A stretch of DNA of 64,000 bases from contig NZ_BAGC01000033.1 of assembly GCF_000308655.1 (NCBI RefSeq), forward strand, positions 221,647 through 285,646, written 5' to 3'. Source of the stretch: Nocardia niigatensis NBRC 100131 (GTDB lineage Bacteria; Actinomycetota; Actinomycetes; Mycobacteriales; Mycobacteriaceae). Shown one piece after another: positions 45,247 through 54,250 of this stretch (position 1 is the first letter of the stretch; every line of letters starts with the position of its first letter). The notes under the pieces are model-generated. The model was not told where the DNA came from, did no database searches, and was given only the letters and a program-made list of their open reading frames with translations. The position numbers and the translations under genes are program-made.

Positions 45247-46461
45247 TTACGGTGCGAAGCAGGCGGTTTCGAGCCGCCGCGCGATCCGGGCCGCCGACAG
45301 CGTCATGGCGTCGGTCGGGCGGTGCGGATCGAGCCCTGTCAATTCGTGCACCCGCGCCAGCCGGTAGGTGACGGTATTGCGGTGGATGGTGAGCAGGCGC
45401 GCGGTGGCCAGCTGATTGAACCCGGTGTCGACGAACACCTCCAGGGTCTCCGCCAGCAGCGGCTGGGTATCCAGCGGCGCGAGCACCGCCGCTAGTCCCG
45501 CGCGGGCGGAATCGCCTGCGGCGACGGTGTATTCGAACATGAGGTCCGGTCGGCGGCACACCGGGTGCGGGCGGTCCAGGCAGCGGCCGAGCTCGGCGAG
45601 CACCCGGGTCTCGGCGAACACCGCGGGCACGTCCGCGCGCGAGGCGGCGGTGGCGACGCCGACCCAGAACGGCGCCGGTGGGTCGGTCCGGGTCGGTGTC
45701 TCTGCCTGCGGCGCGGGGCGTGCGGCGCCGAGGTCGGGCAGGCGGCTGGTCAGTGCGGTGAGCGTGGCGGCGCCGTCGTCGCCGGGTTGCAGTGGCAGCA
45801 GCGCGGTCCAGCCGCCGCGGTCCAGCCGCAGGAACACGCCCGGAATCGCCTCGATACGATGCCGCAGTTCGCTGGTGTCGGCACCGCGGGTCGAGCCCAG
45901 CCGGAAGGCCGCGACCAGGAATTCGTCCGGTACCGCGATGGCCGGTTCGTCCGCCCACTCGACGGGGTCGCGTCCGGCGAGCAGCGCGTCGGCGATGGCG
46001 CGGCGGCGTTCCAGCAATTCCCAGCGCGGATCGTGCGCACGCTGCACACAGGCGGTGGCGATTCGGGTGGTGAGCAGGGTGACATACTGCAGCAGCGACA
46101 ACGCGGCGTCATTCAGCAGTTCCCGTTCGGGACCGGTCGCGGTGTCCTTCAGGCGCGACCACAGGTGTTCCGCGCCCAGGCTGTACCGGCCCAGCACCTC
46201 CTCGAGGGATTCGCCGTCGCGGACCCGGCTCAGCGCGATCTGCACCACCTCGTGGGTGTCCTCCGGCGAGGGTGCGCGACCGGTGCGCAGGAACTCGAAG
46301 AACAGGTCCACATTCAGCCGGGTGCCGCGTTCGAAACCGCTGGCCACCAGGGGTTCCGGCAGGGTGCGGTAGGGCGGCATCGAGGCCGGTACCTCCGCGC
46401 GCGCCACGACCGCGCGCCGGTGCAACTCCTCCAGCGTTCGGTCCCGCAATCGCGCGTGCAT
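45247..46461 (-). CDS. PucR/CdaR-family transcriptional regulator
   Basis: A 404-residue regulator. ATG 46461 is preferred over the adjacent GTG 46464; TAGGAGA lies upstream. The N-terminal ~150 residues are helical (a RsbRD-like sensory region), a GGDEF-like central domain follows, and the C-terminal PucR helix-turn-helix reads LAETLEVFVDTGFNQLATAR then LLTIHRNTVTYRLARVHELT. Relatives control purine, proline or sugar-acid use. The only gene upstream on its strand is the acyl-CoA ligase remnant, which may have been its target. The interval 44977-45246 holds no gene I can support. Confidence 0.9.
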   Translation of the reverse strand: MHARLRDRTLEELHRRAVVARAEVPASMPPYRTLPEPLVASGFERGTRLNVDLFFEFLRTGRAPSPEDTHEVVQIALSRVRDGESLEEVLGRYSLGAEHLWSRLKDTATGPERELLNDAALSLLQYVTLLTTRIATACVQRAHDPRWELLERRRAIADALLAGRDPVEWADEPAIAVPDEFLVAAFRLGSTRGADTSELRHRIEAIPGVFLRLDRGGWTALLPLQPGDDGAATLTALTSRLPDLGAARPAPQAETPTRTDPPAPFWVGVATAASRADVPAVFAETRVLAELGRCLDRPHPVCRRPDLMFEYTVAAGDSARAGLAAVLAPLDTQPLLAETLEVFVDTGFNQLATARLLTIHRNTVTYRLARVHELTGLDPHRPTDAMTLSAARIARRLETACFAP

Positions 46462-46468
46462 CACTCTC

Positions 46469-46880
46469 CTACTGCCCGTACAGCGACTCGATAGTAGCGG
46501 CGTATGTGGTAGCTATCGGTTTGCGTCCGACTTTTCCGGTGGCCGTGAGGTGCACGCCGGCGGGCGCCCACACCTCGGGCAGCACCGCGAACCTCATGAT
46601 CTGCTCCGGGAGAGCGTGGCGTTCGTCGCGTCGATGCCCTCGCGCAGGGATTTCGGCACCTCCGGATGCACGGCCGGGGCGGGCAGGGACCGCTCGGTCA
46701 CCTGGTGCCGTTCGGCGCAGGCGGCGGCCGGTTCGGGGTCCAGTCAGATGAGCGCGGTGTTGCAGGCGCGGCCCTCGCCGATGCCACCACCGTGCCCGCC
46801 GGCGGGATGTTCTCGGTGTCCCCGCAACCGGTGTCGAACTCACGACCTACCTCTGTATCGAATGTCGTCGGGGCTGCGGC
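46469..46880 (-). pseudogene. C-terminal remnant of an acyl-CoA synthetase (fadD-like)
   Basis: Three pieces in two reverse-strand frames reassemble the end of a long-chain acyl-CoA ligase: a degraded ENIPPA core, GEGRACNTALI then an in-frame TGA, LDPEPAAACAERHQVT and LREGIDATNATLSR in one frame, and after a frameshift EQIMRFAVLPEVWAP, HLTATGKVGRKPIATTYAA and the terminal TIESLYGQ. The last part is the conserved lysine-containing tail (usually LTPTMKLKRK). The rest of the gene is missing. It lies just upstream of the PucR gene on the same strand. Confidence 0.75.
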
Positions 46881-47181
46881 GCCTCGGGGCTGTACCAGCA
46901 GACCGCACAACGGGCCGGGCAGACCAGTGGCCATGGAGAAGACCTGGGAGGACGGGTTTGTGCACAGTGACACAAGCGGGGGAGGGGAAGGCCGATGTCG
47001 CCGGGAGCCGGCCCTCCAGGACCGGCGTGGTGCCCGGAAAGTGACGAATGATCTTGTAACACAACCTCATTCGAGTCCATCCCAGGGTGGCCGCGACGTA
47101 TCGTGTTAGCACGAGCAGGACCGCCGGACCCCGACCGGGCCGTCCGATCGGGTAGGCGTGCGCGGCCACGAGGAGCGAGCG

Positions 47182-48618
47182 GTGATCACCCCTACCGTCA
47201 ACGGAGTACAGGACTACATCGACGCCGAGGAAGTCGAATACATCGACATCCGGTTCTGCGACGTCCCCGGCATCCAGCAGCATTTCTCGATCCCGGCGAG
47301 CATGTTCGGTGCGGATCTGGTCGAGAACGGCCTCGCCTTCGACGGTTCGTCGGTGCGCGGATTCCAGGCTATCCACGAGTCCGACATGCTGCTCCTCCCG
47401 GATCTGCGCACCGCGAAACTGGATTCGTTCCGCGCCGCCAAGACGCTCAATGTCAGCTGCTTCGTCCACGACCCGCACACCCGCGCCGCGTACAGCCGGG
47501 ATCCGCGCAATGTGGCCCGCAAGGCCGAGGAATACCTGCGCTCCACCGGTATTGCCGACACCGCCTATTTCGGGCCCGAGGCCGAGTTCTACATCTTCGA
47601 CTCGGTGCGCTACGACACCGCCATGAACGGGGCCTTCTACGAGGTGGATTCGTCGTCGGCGGACTGGAACACCGGCCGCAAGATCAATCCCGACGGCACC
47701 CCGAACCGCGGCTACAAGATCCGGCCCAAGGGCGGCTACTTCCCGGTCGCGCCGTATGACGCGGACGTGGATCTGCGCGACCGCATGTGCACTCATCTGC
47801 AGCACGCCGGATTCGACTTGGAGAAGGGGCATCACGAGGTCGGCACCGCCGGGCAGGCGGAGATCAACTACCGGTTCAACACCCTGCTGGCGGCCGCCGA
47901 CGATCTGATGCTCTACAAGTACATCATCAAGAACGCCGCCTGGGAGTCCGGCAAGACCGTCACGTTCATGCCGAAACCGCTGTTCGGCGACAACGGATCC
48001 GGCATGCACGTGCACCAATCCCTGTGGAGGGACGGCTCGCCGCTGTTCTACGACGAGGCCGGTTACGCGGGCCTGTCGGATCTGGCCCGCCACTATATCG
48101 GCGGCCTGCTGCACCACGCGCCCTCACTGCTGGCCTTCACCAACCCGACGGTGAACTCCTACAAGCGCCTGGTGCCCGGATTCGAGGCGCCGGTCAACCT
48201 GGTCTACAGCCAGCGCAATCGCTCTGCAGCCGTCCGCATTCCGGTGACCGGCACCAGCGCCGCCGCCAAACGCCTCGAATTCCGCTGCCCGGACTCCTCC
48301 GGCAACCCGTACCTGTCCTTCGCCGCCATGATGATGGCCGGCCTCGACGGCATCACCAACAAGATCGAGCCCGCCCTCCCCGTCGACAAGGACCTCTATG
48401 AGCTCACCCCCGAGGAGAGCGCCGAGGTCACTCAGACCCCCGGCAGCCTCGCCCAGGTCATCGACCGCCTCGAAGCCGACCACGACTACCTCACCCAGGG
48501 CGGCGTTTTCACCGAAGACCTCATCGACACCTGGATCCGCCTCAAGCGCGACACCGAAATCGCCGAGATCGACATCCGCCCCCACCCCTACGAATTCGAG
48601 CTCTACTTCGACGTGTAG
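47182..48618 (+). CDS. glnA: Glutamine synthetase type I (GlnA1-like)
   Basis: A 478-residue enzyme making glutamine from glutamate, ammonia and ATP; GTG 47182 has GAGGAG upstream and gives exactly the usual length. Signatures: [20 protein letters not shown], the ligand-rich [29 protein letters not shown], the ATP loop [15 protein letters not shown] and [13 protein letters not shown] Tyr is kept at the adenylylation position ([10 protein letters not shown]), so it could be controlled by GlnE. Without glnE nearby and in an accessory block, it may be a second copy. Its 3' end overlaps the convergent helR stop by 16 bp. Confidence 0.95.
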   Translation: MITPTVNGVQDYIDAEEVEYIDIRFCDVPGIQQHFSIPASMFGADLVENGLAFDGSSVRGFQAIHESDMLLLPDLRTAKLDSFRAAKTLNVSCFVHDPHTRAAYSRDPRNVARKAEEYLRSTGIADTAYFGPEAEFYIFDSVRYDTAMNGAFYEVDSSSADWNTGRKINPDGTPNRGYKIRPKGGYFPVAPYDADVDLRDRMCTHLQHAGFDLEKGHHEVGTAGQAEINYRFNTLLAAADDLMLYKYIIKNAAWESGKTVTFMPKPLFGDNGSGMHVHQSLWRDGSPLFYDEAGYAGLSDLARHYIGGLLHHAPSLLAFTNPTVNSYKRLVPGFEAPVNLVYSQRNRSAAVRIPVTGTSAAAKRLEFRCPDSSGNPYLSFAAMMMAGLDGITNKIEPALPVDKDLYELTPEESAEVTQTPGSLAQVIDRLEADHDYLTQGGVFTEDLIDTWIRLKRDTEIAEIDIRPHPYEFELYFDV

Positions 48619-50774
48619 AGACCGGCGAGGGGCTGGGGTAGCGGGGCCTCGTGCAGGACGCCGAGGCGCTGGGTGGCGCGGGTGAGGGCGACGTAGAGTT
48701 CGGCCGCGCCGCGGGGGCCGTCGGCGAGGATGTGGTCGGGCTCCACGACCAGGACGGCGTCGAATTCGAGGCCCTTGGTCTCCGAGGCGGGGACCGTGCC
48801 GGGCATGCCGGGCGGGCCGATCACGATGCTGGTGCCTTCGCGGCCCGCCTCGTCGCGGACGAAATCCGCGATGGCCGAAGGCATCTCGGCGACGGTAAGT
48901 TGCCGTGACCACGGCTGGACGCCGCACGAGCGGACCGACTCCGGCGGTGTCACGTCGGGGGCGAAATCGGCGAGGACGGCGGCGGCCACCGCCATGATCT
49001 CCGCGGGGGTGCGGTAGTTCACGGTCAGCGAGCGGTAGACCCAGCGGCCGGGGACGTAGGGGTCCAGCATGGCGTCCCAGGACGTCGCGCCCGCGGCGGA
49101 ACGGCGTTGCGCGAGATCGCCGACGACGGTGAAGGAATGGCTGGGGCAGCGGCGCATGAGCACCCGCCAGTCCATCGCCGAGAGCTCCTGGGCCTCGTCG
49201 ACCACGATGTGACGGTAGGTCCAATCTCGGTCGGCGGCAGCGCGTTCGGCGAGTTCGCGGGTGTCGCGTTCCAGGAAGCGCTCGGCCAGGTCCTCGCCGT
49301 AGAGCAGGTCGGTGGCGAACAGGTGGTCCTCGTCGTCCATGTGGTCGGCGCGGCTCACCAGCAGGTCGAGGACGCCTTCGGCATAGGCGGCCTGCGCTTT
49401 TCGCTCCCGCTCGGCCGCGGCCTCCTCGGCCGAGGTGTCGCGGCCCAGCAGATCGACCAGCTCGTCGAGCAGCGGGATGTCGGACACCGTCCACGCCTGG
49501 CCGTCCTCGCGCCACAGCGCCTCGGCGGCGCCCGCCGCACGCAGGCGGTCGGTGGACGAAAGCAAATCTGCCAGTAGCGTTTCCGGTGTCAGCGTGGGCC
49601 ACAGCTCGTCCATCAGCGCCGTGAAGCCGTCGTGCTCGGCGAGCTCGGTGCGCAGGTCCGCGCGCATGTTCTCCCACGCCTCGCGGTCGTCGCGGGTCAG
49701 CCAGCCGTCGCCGATCCGCTTGCTGGCGCGCTCGGTGAGCGCCCAGGTGAGGACTTCGAGGAAGGTCGCGCGAGCCTGGTTGTGCGGCAACCCGCTACCG
49801 CGCGCCTCCTCCCGCGCCCAGTCCGCGATATCCGCGCCGATCCGCATCGTCACATCGGACAGCTCGATCGTCACCGGCTCCTCCGGCACCCGCTGCCGGT
49901 CGGCGATCGCCGCCTTCAGCACGTCCAGGATCCGCAGCGATCCTTTGAGCCGCACCGCTTCCGGCTCGTCCTCGGCGGTGCTGCTCAGCCCGGGCATGAG
50001 ATCACCGGTGGTCGTGAACACCACGTTCGTCTCGCCCAGCGACGGCAGCACCCGCCCGATGTGCCTCAGGAAGGCCGTATTCGGCCCCACCACCAGCACG
50101 CCGTTGCGTTCCATCTGCTCCCGCTGCGTGTACAGCAGGTACGCGACCCGGTGCAGCGCCACCACGGTCTTGCCGGTGCCCGGCCCGCCCTCGATCACCA
50201 GCACGCCCGGGTGATCGAGCCGGATGATCCGATCCTGTTCGGCCTGAATGGTCGCCACGATGTCGCGCATGCCCTCGCCGCGGGGCGCGTTCACCGCCGC
50301 CAGCAGGGCCGCGTCCCCGCGCTCCCCGTCACCCGGATGCCCGAAGACCTCGTCGGTGAAGTCGGCCACCAACCGCCCGCGCGCGTGGAATTGGCGGCGG
50401 CGCCGCATGTTCTCCGGGCTCGCGGCGGTCGCGATATAGAACGCCTGCGACGCCGGCGCCCGCCAATCCAGCAGCAGCGGTTCGAATTCGTCGGCCTCGT
50501 CGAAGATCCCGATGCGCCCGATATAGGAGTGCTCGCCGGTCACACTGTCCAGCCGCCCGAAACACAGCCCGTTGTCGGCGACATCGAGGCGCTTGACCTC
50601 CTTGCCCAGCGCCCGCACCTCGGCGTCCCGCTCCACCAGCGTGGAGCCGCGCGAACGCAGCGTCTCCCCGTAGCGGCCCTTCACCCGGGCCCGCTCTGCA
50701 TCGAGTCGCGCGTACAGCCCCGCCACATACTCCTGCTCCGCGAGCAGTTCCTTCTCGTACTCCAGATCCGACAT
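48603..50774 (-). CDS. helR: HelR: RNA polymerase-recycling, rifamycin-resistance helicase-like protein
   Basis: A 723-residue HelD/UvrD-like ATPase. ATG 50774 gives [23 protein letters not shown] 50780 is two codons upstream. An N-terminal coiled coil enters the polymerase channel, Walker A is [15 protein letters not shown], the DEAQ Walker B is [15 protein letters not shown], and the UvrD C-terminal core ends [17 protein letters not shown]. HelR displaces rifamycin-bound RNA polymerase from DNA and gives tolerance to the drug. The match of an upstream 19-bp inverted repeat (50871-50889) to the rifamycin-associated element strongly supports HelR over a housekeeping HelD and predicts induction by rifamycins. 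Confidence 0.88.
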   Translation of the reverse strand: MSDLEYEKELLAEQEYVAGLYARLDAERARVKGRYGETLRSRGSTLVERDAEVRALGKEVKRLDVADNGLCFGRLDSVTGEHSYIGRIGIFDEADEFEPLLLDWRAPASQAFYIATAASPENMRRRRQFHARGRLVADFTDEVFGHPGDGERGDAALLAAVNAPRGEGMRDIVATIQAEQDRIIRLDHPGVLVIEGGPGTGKTVVALHRVAYLLYTQREQMERNGVLVVGPNTAFLRHIGRVLPSLGETNVVFTTTGDLMPGLSSTAEDEPEAVRLKGSLRILDVLKAAIADRQRVPEEPVTIELSDVTMRIGADIADWAREEARGSGLPHNQARATFLEVLTWALTERASKRIGDGWLTRDDREAWENMRADLRTELAEHDGFTALMDELWPTLTPETLLADLLSSTDRLRAAGAAEALWREDGQAWTVSDIPLLDELVDLLGRDTSAEEAAAERERKAQAAYAEGVLDLLVSRADHMDDEDHLFATDLLYGEDLAERFLERDTRELAERAAADRDWTYRHIVVDEAQELSAMDWRVLMRRCPSHSFTVVGDLAQRRSAAGATSWDAMLDPYVPGRWVYRSLTVNYRTPAEIMAVAAAVLADFAPDVTPPESVRSCGVQPWSRQLTVAEMPSAIADFVRDEAGREGTSIVIGPPGMPGTVPASETKGLEFDAVLVVEPDHILADGPRGAAELYVALTRATQRLGVLHEAPLPQPLAGLYTSK

Positions 50775-50870
50775 CAGCACACACCTTCCCGCCCAGTCCG
50801 ATCCCCGCTGCCCGCCCGCGCCTATCCGCGCAGGTTGCAGCCCTCGGCCAGCGATTGTGCGCCAACACCG

Positions 50871-50889
50871 GGGCCTTGCCGCAAGCCCC
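50871..50889 (-). promoter_or_regulatory. Rifamycin-associated element (RAE)
   Basis: On the reverse strand the sequence reads GGGGCTTGCGGCAAGGCCC, identical to the 19-bp RAE inverted repeat as I recall it from rifamycin-inactivation genes of actinomycetes. It lies ~97 bp before the helR ATG in the right orientation. Confidence 0.88.
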
Positions 50890-50917
50890 CCACCGCGTTA
50901 TATGGTGAAAGGGGAGA

Positions 50918-51085
50918 GGACGGCGATTCTCCCCATTCCTTCGTCCCCCGCACGCTCGAGAGGTCCAAGGTGACCTCGTCGGCGAAGATGCCCGAGAAGG
51001 CATCCCCGCCGCGAATGTCGATGAATCAGAACAGGCGGGTGGTGGCCTCGATGATGCCGGTGCGCAGCTGAGCGGTGGCGGTCAT
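50918..51085 (-). pseudogene. Truncated NTF2/SnoaL-like gene
   Basis: From ATG 51085 (with GGAGATTCGAC upstream) the reverse strand reads MTATAQLRTGIIEATTRLF, then an in-frame TGA, then FIDIRGGDAFSGIFADEVTL and DLSSVRGTK in the same frame. This is the first third of an NTF2-like domain. The rest is replaced by the helR promoter region. The stop and the truncation make it a pseudogene. Confidence 0.7.
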
Positions 51086-51115
51086 GTCGAATCTCCTACT
51101 GCGCAATGGAATACG

Positions 51116-51339
51116 TGATGCGGGGGAGTGCGGATCGGCGAACTATCCACCGGCAGTGCGGAATTCGCCGATTTCTGGCGTGTCGGCGACGTCGAGCACC
51201 GTGCGGCGGCGGCAAACTGATCCGCCACGCCCACTCCAGCGACCTGTCCTGCTCGTACGAGAACCTCGAACTCCCCGGCGCCCCCCCGCCGGCGCATCTC
51301 ACCTTCACCCCGATTCCGGCGTCCCTCCCCGCTTTGTAG
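51116..51339 (+). pseudogene. Fragment of an MmyB-like regulator
   Basis: In one frame the strand reads VRIGELSTGSAEFADFWRVG and DVEHRAAAAN then a stop; in the next frame it continues KLIRHAHSSDLSCSYENLEL, PGAPPPAHLT and FTPIPASLPAL then a stop. Together these form the C-terminal ligand-binding end of MmyB-like XRE regulators (the LST-x-S-x-EF-x-x-W and HP-x-x-GDL-x-L-x-YE pattern). The helix-turn-helix domain is absent and a frameshift lies near 51205. Confidence 0.68.
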
Positions 51340-51432
51340 GGGCCCATCGGGGGATCCGTGACGCTCCCTCGTCGGTGTCGCGGCCCGCTGTGCGGCAATC
51401 GCGCCAATATTTCCTACTTCAATTGACAAACA

Positions 51433-51728
51433 ATGGCCATGGCCCAGCGGGGGGTTGAAATCGGCGAAGGACCCGCCACGCGGGTGAGCCTGTCCCTACC
51501 CGAAGGGACGGCCGAGGCGATCCGCCGTCGGGTCGGCAAGCGTGAGTCTTCCGCATTCGTCACGTCGGCTGTTGAACGTGAGCTGCGCTGCGCGGGTTGC
51601 TGCTGGACGAATACCTGGCCGACTACGAGCGCCGCCACGGTGAGCTGCCGGAGATCGACCGTCGGCACGCCTTCGATCGCTTCGAGCAGGCGCTCGCGGA
51701 TGAGTGGGCATGGCCGGACGAAAGGTAA
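51433..51728 (+). pseudogene. Frameshifted ribbon-helix-helix antitoxin
   Basis: From ATG 51433 the product begins with a ribbon-helix-helix-like segment (TRVSLSLPEGTAEAIRRRVG, then SSAFVTSAVERELR). Near 51590 the coding pattern moves to another frame, RGLLLDEYLADYERRHGELP, RRHAFDRFEQALADEWAW and a TAA at 51726-51728. The 296-bp total is one base short of a whole frame, so a single-base deletion is likely. It overlaps the start of the PIN-type toxin gene, as in VapBC-like modules. Confidence 0.72.
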
Positions 51729-52126
51729 AGGGGGCGGCGCGATCGCGACCCTCGCAGCAAGGGACCGTCGTGCTCGACTGTGCGGGGCTTTCGGGGTTGC
51801 CGGCCGAGGATCGGGCGATAGCCGCCCTTGTCGCAGAAGCTCGCAGGCGCCGGATGGAAGTGGTGAGCAGCGCGCTGACGATTATCGAATCCACGCGCGA
51901 TTGTCTTGGTTGCTGTCCATCATTCGTGGAGGCAGTCGACGATGGCTGCGCTCGCGCTGCGTCCGAACTGCTACTGACCACTTGTGTGCACGGTCACCAA
52001 TACACCAGGGACGCCGCTGTAGCCGAGATGGCGCCGCGACAGCCGCCGCCAGTGGTCCTGATGATCTCGGATCCGCAGGACATGCGGACTCTGTGTGGAG
52101 ATGCGGTTCGGGTCATTCCCCTGTGA
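51710..52126 (+). CDS. PIN-domain toxin-like protein, probably degenerate
   Basis: A 138-residue frame from ATG 51710 (GTG 51704 also possible). It opens with a basic tail (MAGRKVKGAARSRPSQQGT), then VVLDCAGLSGLPAEDRAIAA, where the usual first Asp of a PIN domain is present, and ends PPPVVLMISDPQDMRTLCGD, the conserved final SD-x-x-D region. The middle (RDCLGCCPSFVEAVDDGC) departs from relatives; the next frame offers RLSWLLSIIRG there, so two compensating indels probably scrambled ~12 residues. With the frameshifted antitoxin, the module is likely inactive. The call as VapC-like is by pattern. Confidence 0.65.
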   Translation: MAGRKVKGAARSRPSQQGTVVLDCAGLSGLPAEDRAIAALVAEARRRRMEVVSSALTIIESTRDCLGCCPSFVEAVDDGCARAASELLLTTCVHGHQYTRDAAVAEMAPRQPPPVVLMISDPQDMRTLCGDAVRVIPL

Positions 52127-52257
52127 GGGAGTCCGACGCGCCGAGTTCGGTTGCGACGCGGGCTGGCGTGTTGTCGTTAGATTGGGGTCCGGACGGATCG
52201 GCCGCGACGCGAGAGTGGCCCGCAGGGAGGCGGGTTCGCGGAGGGGTGCGGGAATAC

Positions 52258-52296
52258 CGTTGTGACACAACGTGCCACGCGAATGACAACGCGTGG
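52258..52296. promoter_or_regulatory. Stacked inverted repeats upstream of the TPR-like gene
   Basis: CGTTGTGACACAACG at 52258-52272 is a perfect 15-bp palindrome. It is followed at once by CCACGCG / CGCGTGG (52275-52281 and 52290-52296). Both lie 105-145 bp before the ATG at 52402 and are candidates for operator sites. Nothing else is seen in the gene-free interval 52127-52401. Confidence 0.55.
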
Positions 52297-52401
52297 TCAT
52301 GTGGGGTGGAGTCAAACTATGACCTTGACCTCACTGGCCACGCGCGGTGGTGGCGCGGTCATACGATCCGGGGCTGACATATGCGGGAAGGCGAGTAGGC
52401 C

Positions 52402-53838
52402 ATGGATCGAAATGCGTTCGTCGAGGTGATGAACGAGGCGAGCGGCATGTTGGACTCCGGCCGGGCCGACGAGGCGCTGGCCCGTTTGTCGGCGTTCGAC
52501 GACGGGCTCGACATGGCGCCCGATCCCAAGGAGTACGGCTGGATCGTCTCCTACCGCTTCCGCTCGGCCTTCGCCGCGGGCGATTACGCGCAGGCCCTGC
52601 ACCTGGCCGAACACGGCCCGGCCCGCTACCCGGCCGACATCCCGCCCGCCACCCTGGCCACCATGTACTCGATGGCTGTCGAGGCCGCCACCCAGCAGGG
52701 CCTGCCCGACAACGCCGTCGTCATGGCCGACCGCTGCATCGACCTGCGGCGCGCCCACGGCGAACACTCCGAAGTGCTGATGGCCGCCATGACCGCGTGC
52801 ACGCTGCTCGGCGATATCGAAAGACATGATCTGGCAAGCAGATATGCGCAGCTGCTCATCATCGAGGGTGTCGGTCACGATGATTACCGCGGTTACGGCT
52901 ACTACGCGCTGTGCGCCGCCATCGAACAGGGCGTCGGCGGCCACCTCGTCGACACGCTGCGCGCCGGGCGGGAATGGCTGGAGAGCCAGGACAACGAATT
53001 CGCCCGGGTGGCACTGGAATACCTGCAAAGCGCGCCCAGCCTGCAGGAACCGCTCTCGGTCAACCTCGATCTGAATGATCCGCTGGGCAACGGAGTGCCG
53101 CTGCCGGATCCGGGCGCACTGCACCCCGATCCTGGCCTGCCGCCTATGAATCCGGGCGTGTCGCTGCCGGATCCGGCAGCCCCCGACGCCATGCAGACCC
53201 AGTTCCTGCGCGTCGGCGACGGCGTGCCGCAGGCGGTCACCGGTCCGGCCCAGCCGCCCGCCGCGCAGCTCGCCGGCGGCGAGACCGCCGACGCCCTGAT
53301 GGACGCCAACCGGCCCGGCATCGCCGCCGCGGCCTACCGGGCGCTCATCGACGACGCCCTCTCCACCGGCCACCCGGATCCGCTCATCATGGGCAAGTCC
53401 ACGCTGGGCCTGCTCACCGCGCTCATTTTCGACAACCGGGTGGGCGAGGCGCACGCGGTGTGGATCGACGAGCAGGGGCCGACCTACCTCGGCATCTGGT
53501 CGCTCGAGAACGGCCAGACCTCGGTCCACGACGCCATCGCCTACAACCTGGTCGCCGCCTTCCTGCACTCGCTGAGCACCGGCGACCCCAATGCCGCCAA
53601 CCACGCCGTCGACAGCCTCATGGCGCGAAACGTGGAGTGGGCCTACGAGAACGACCAGCAGGCCGTCCCCGCCATGATCAACACCTGGCGGCGCCACCTC
53701 TACGAGATTCACGGCGGCGAGCCCGCCCCCGAATACCGCTGGCAGCTGACCCAGGCCGAACAGCGCTGGGGCGCGCCCGTTCCCGAGGGCGGCCTGTACT
53801 GGATGCGCCCCTACCGCTGGGTCGTCGACTGGGTCTGA
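52402..53838 (+). CDS. Large TPR-like hypothetical protein
   Basis: A 478-residue protein from ATG 52402 with GAAGGCGAG upstream. The first ~225 residues are helical repeats (ASGMLDSGRADEALARLSAF, FAAGDYAQALHLAEHGPARY, NAVVMADRCIDLRRAHGEHS) that look like TPRs. A Pro/Asp/Gly-rich linker (~228-260) carries the repeated LPDPG motif. The C-terminal part (~290-478) has another helical region and a conserved ending GLYWMRPYRWVVDWV. No signal peptide or membrane segment. I do not recognise a function; TPRs suggest a scaffold or regulator. Confidence 0.82.
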   Translation: MDRNAFVEVMNEASGMLDSGRADEALARLSAFDDGLDMAPDPKEYGWIVSYRFRSAFAAGDYAQALHLAEHGPARYPADIPPATLATMYSMAVEAATQQGLPDNAVVMADRCIDLRRAHGEHSEVLMAAMTACTLLGDIERHDLASRYAQLLIIEGVGHDDYRGYGYYALCAAIEQGVGGHLVDTLRAGREWLESQDNEFARVALEYLQSAPSLQEPLSVNLDLNDPLGNGVPLPDPGALHPDPGLPPMNPGVSLPDPAAPDAMQTQFLRVGDGVPQAVTGPAQPPAAQLAGGETADALMDANRPGIAAAAYRALIDDALSTGHPDPLIMGKSTLGLLTALIFDNRVGEAHAVWIDEQGPTYLGIWSLENGQTSVHDAIAYNLVAAFLHSLSTGDPNAANHAVDSLMARNVEWAYENDQQAVPAMINTWRRHLYEIHGGEPAPEYRWQLTQAEQRWGAPVPEGGLYWMRPYRWVVDWV

Positions 53839-53884
53839 CATGCCGGTGCCGAATGGACCGGCGGCCGCCGCCTAGGCTGAGCCC

Positions 53885-54247
53885 ATGGCAGCAACCGAGA
53901 TCTGGCACAACCCGAAGTGCTCCAAGAGCCGTACCGCCAAGGCGGTGCTCGACGAGACCGGCACCGACTACGTCGAGCGCCGCTACCTCGACAACCCGCC
54001 CTCCGACGCCGAAATCCGCGCCGCCCTGACCAAACTCGGCCTCGAACCGTGGGACATCACCCGCACCGCCGAGCCCGAGGCCAAGGAACTGGGCGTCTCG
54101 GCGTGGGGCCGGACCCCCGCCGACCGCGACCGCTGGATCGAGGCGCTGGCCACGCATCCGCGACTGATTCAGCGCCCCATCGTCTTCACCGCTGACGGCC
54201 GCGCCTACCTGGCCCGCGACGAGGAGTCCCTCGACGAACTGCGCTGA
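53885..54247 (+). CDS. ArsC/Spx-family arsenate reductase-like protein
   Basis: A 120-residue thioredoxin-fold protein from ATG 53885. EIWHNPKCSKSRTAKAVLDE places the catalytic Cys at position 12 after NPK, as in glutaredoxin-type ArsC; LGLEPWDITRTAEPEAKELG and LIQRPIVFTADGRAYLA (the conserved R-P-x-V) follow. Relatives reduce arsenate to arsenite, but many such chromosomal copies without an ars operon act on other substrates. No arsenite pump or ArsR is near, so the symbol arsC is not given. Confidence 0.9.
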   Translation: MAATEIWHNPKCSKSRTAKAVLDETGTDYVERRYLDNPPSDAEIRAALTKLGLEPWDITRTAEPEAKELGVSAWGRTPADRDRWIEALATHPRLIQRPIVFTADGRAYLARDEESLDELR

Positions 54248-54250
54248 GCC

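Noticed and set aside
47040..47080. A GlnR-like box upstream of glnA (GTAAC-N6-TCATT)
   Set aside because: Only half of the consensus matches, so I do not list it as a site.
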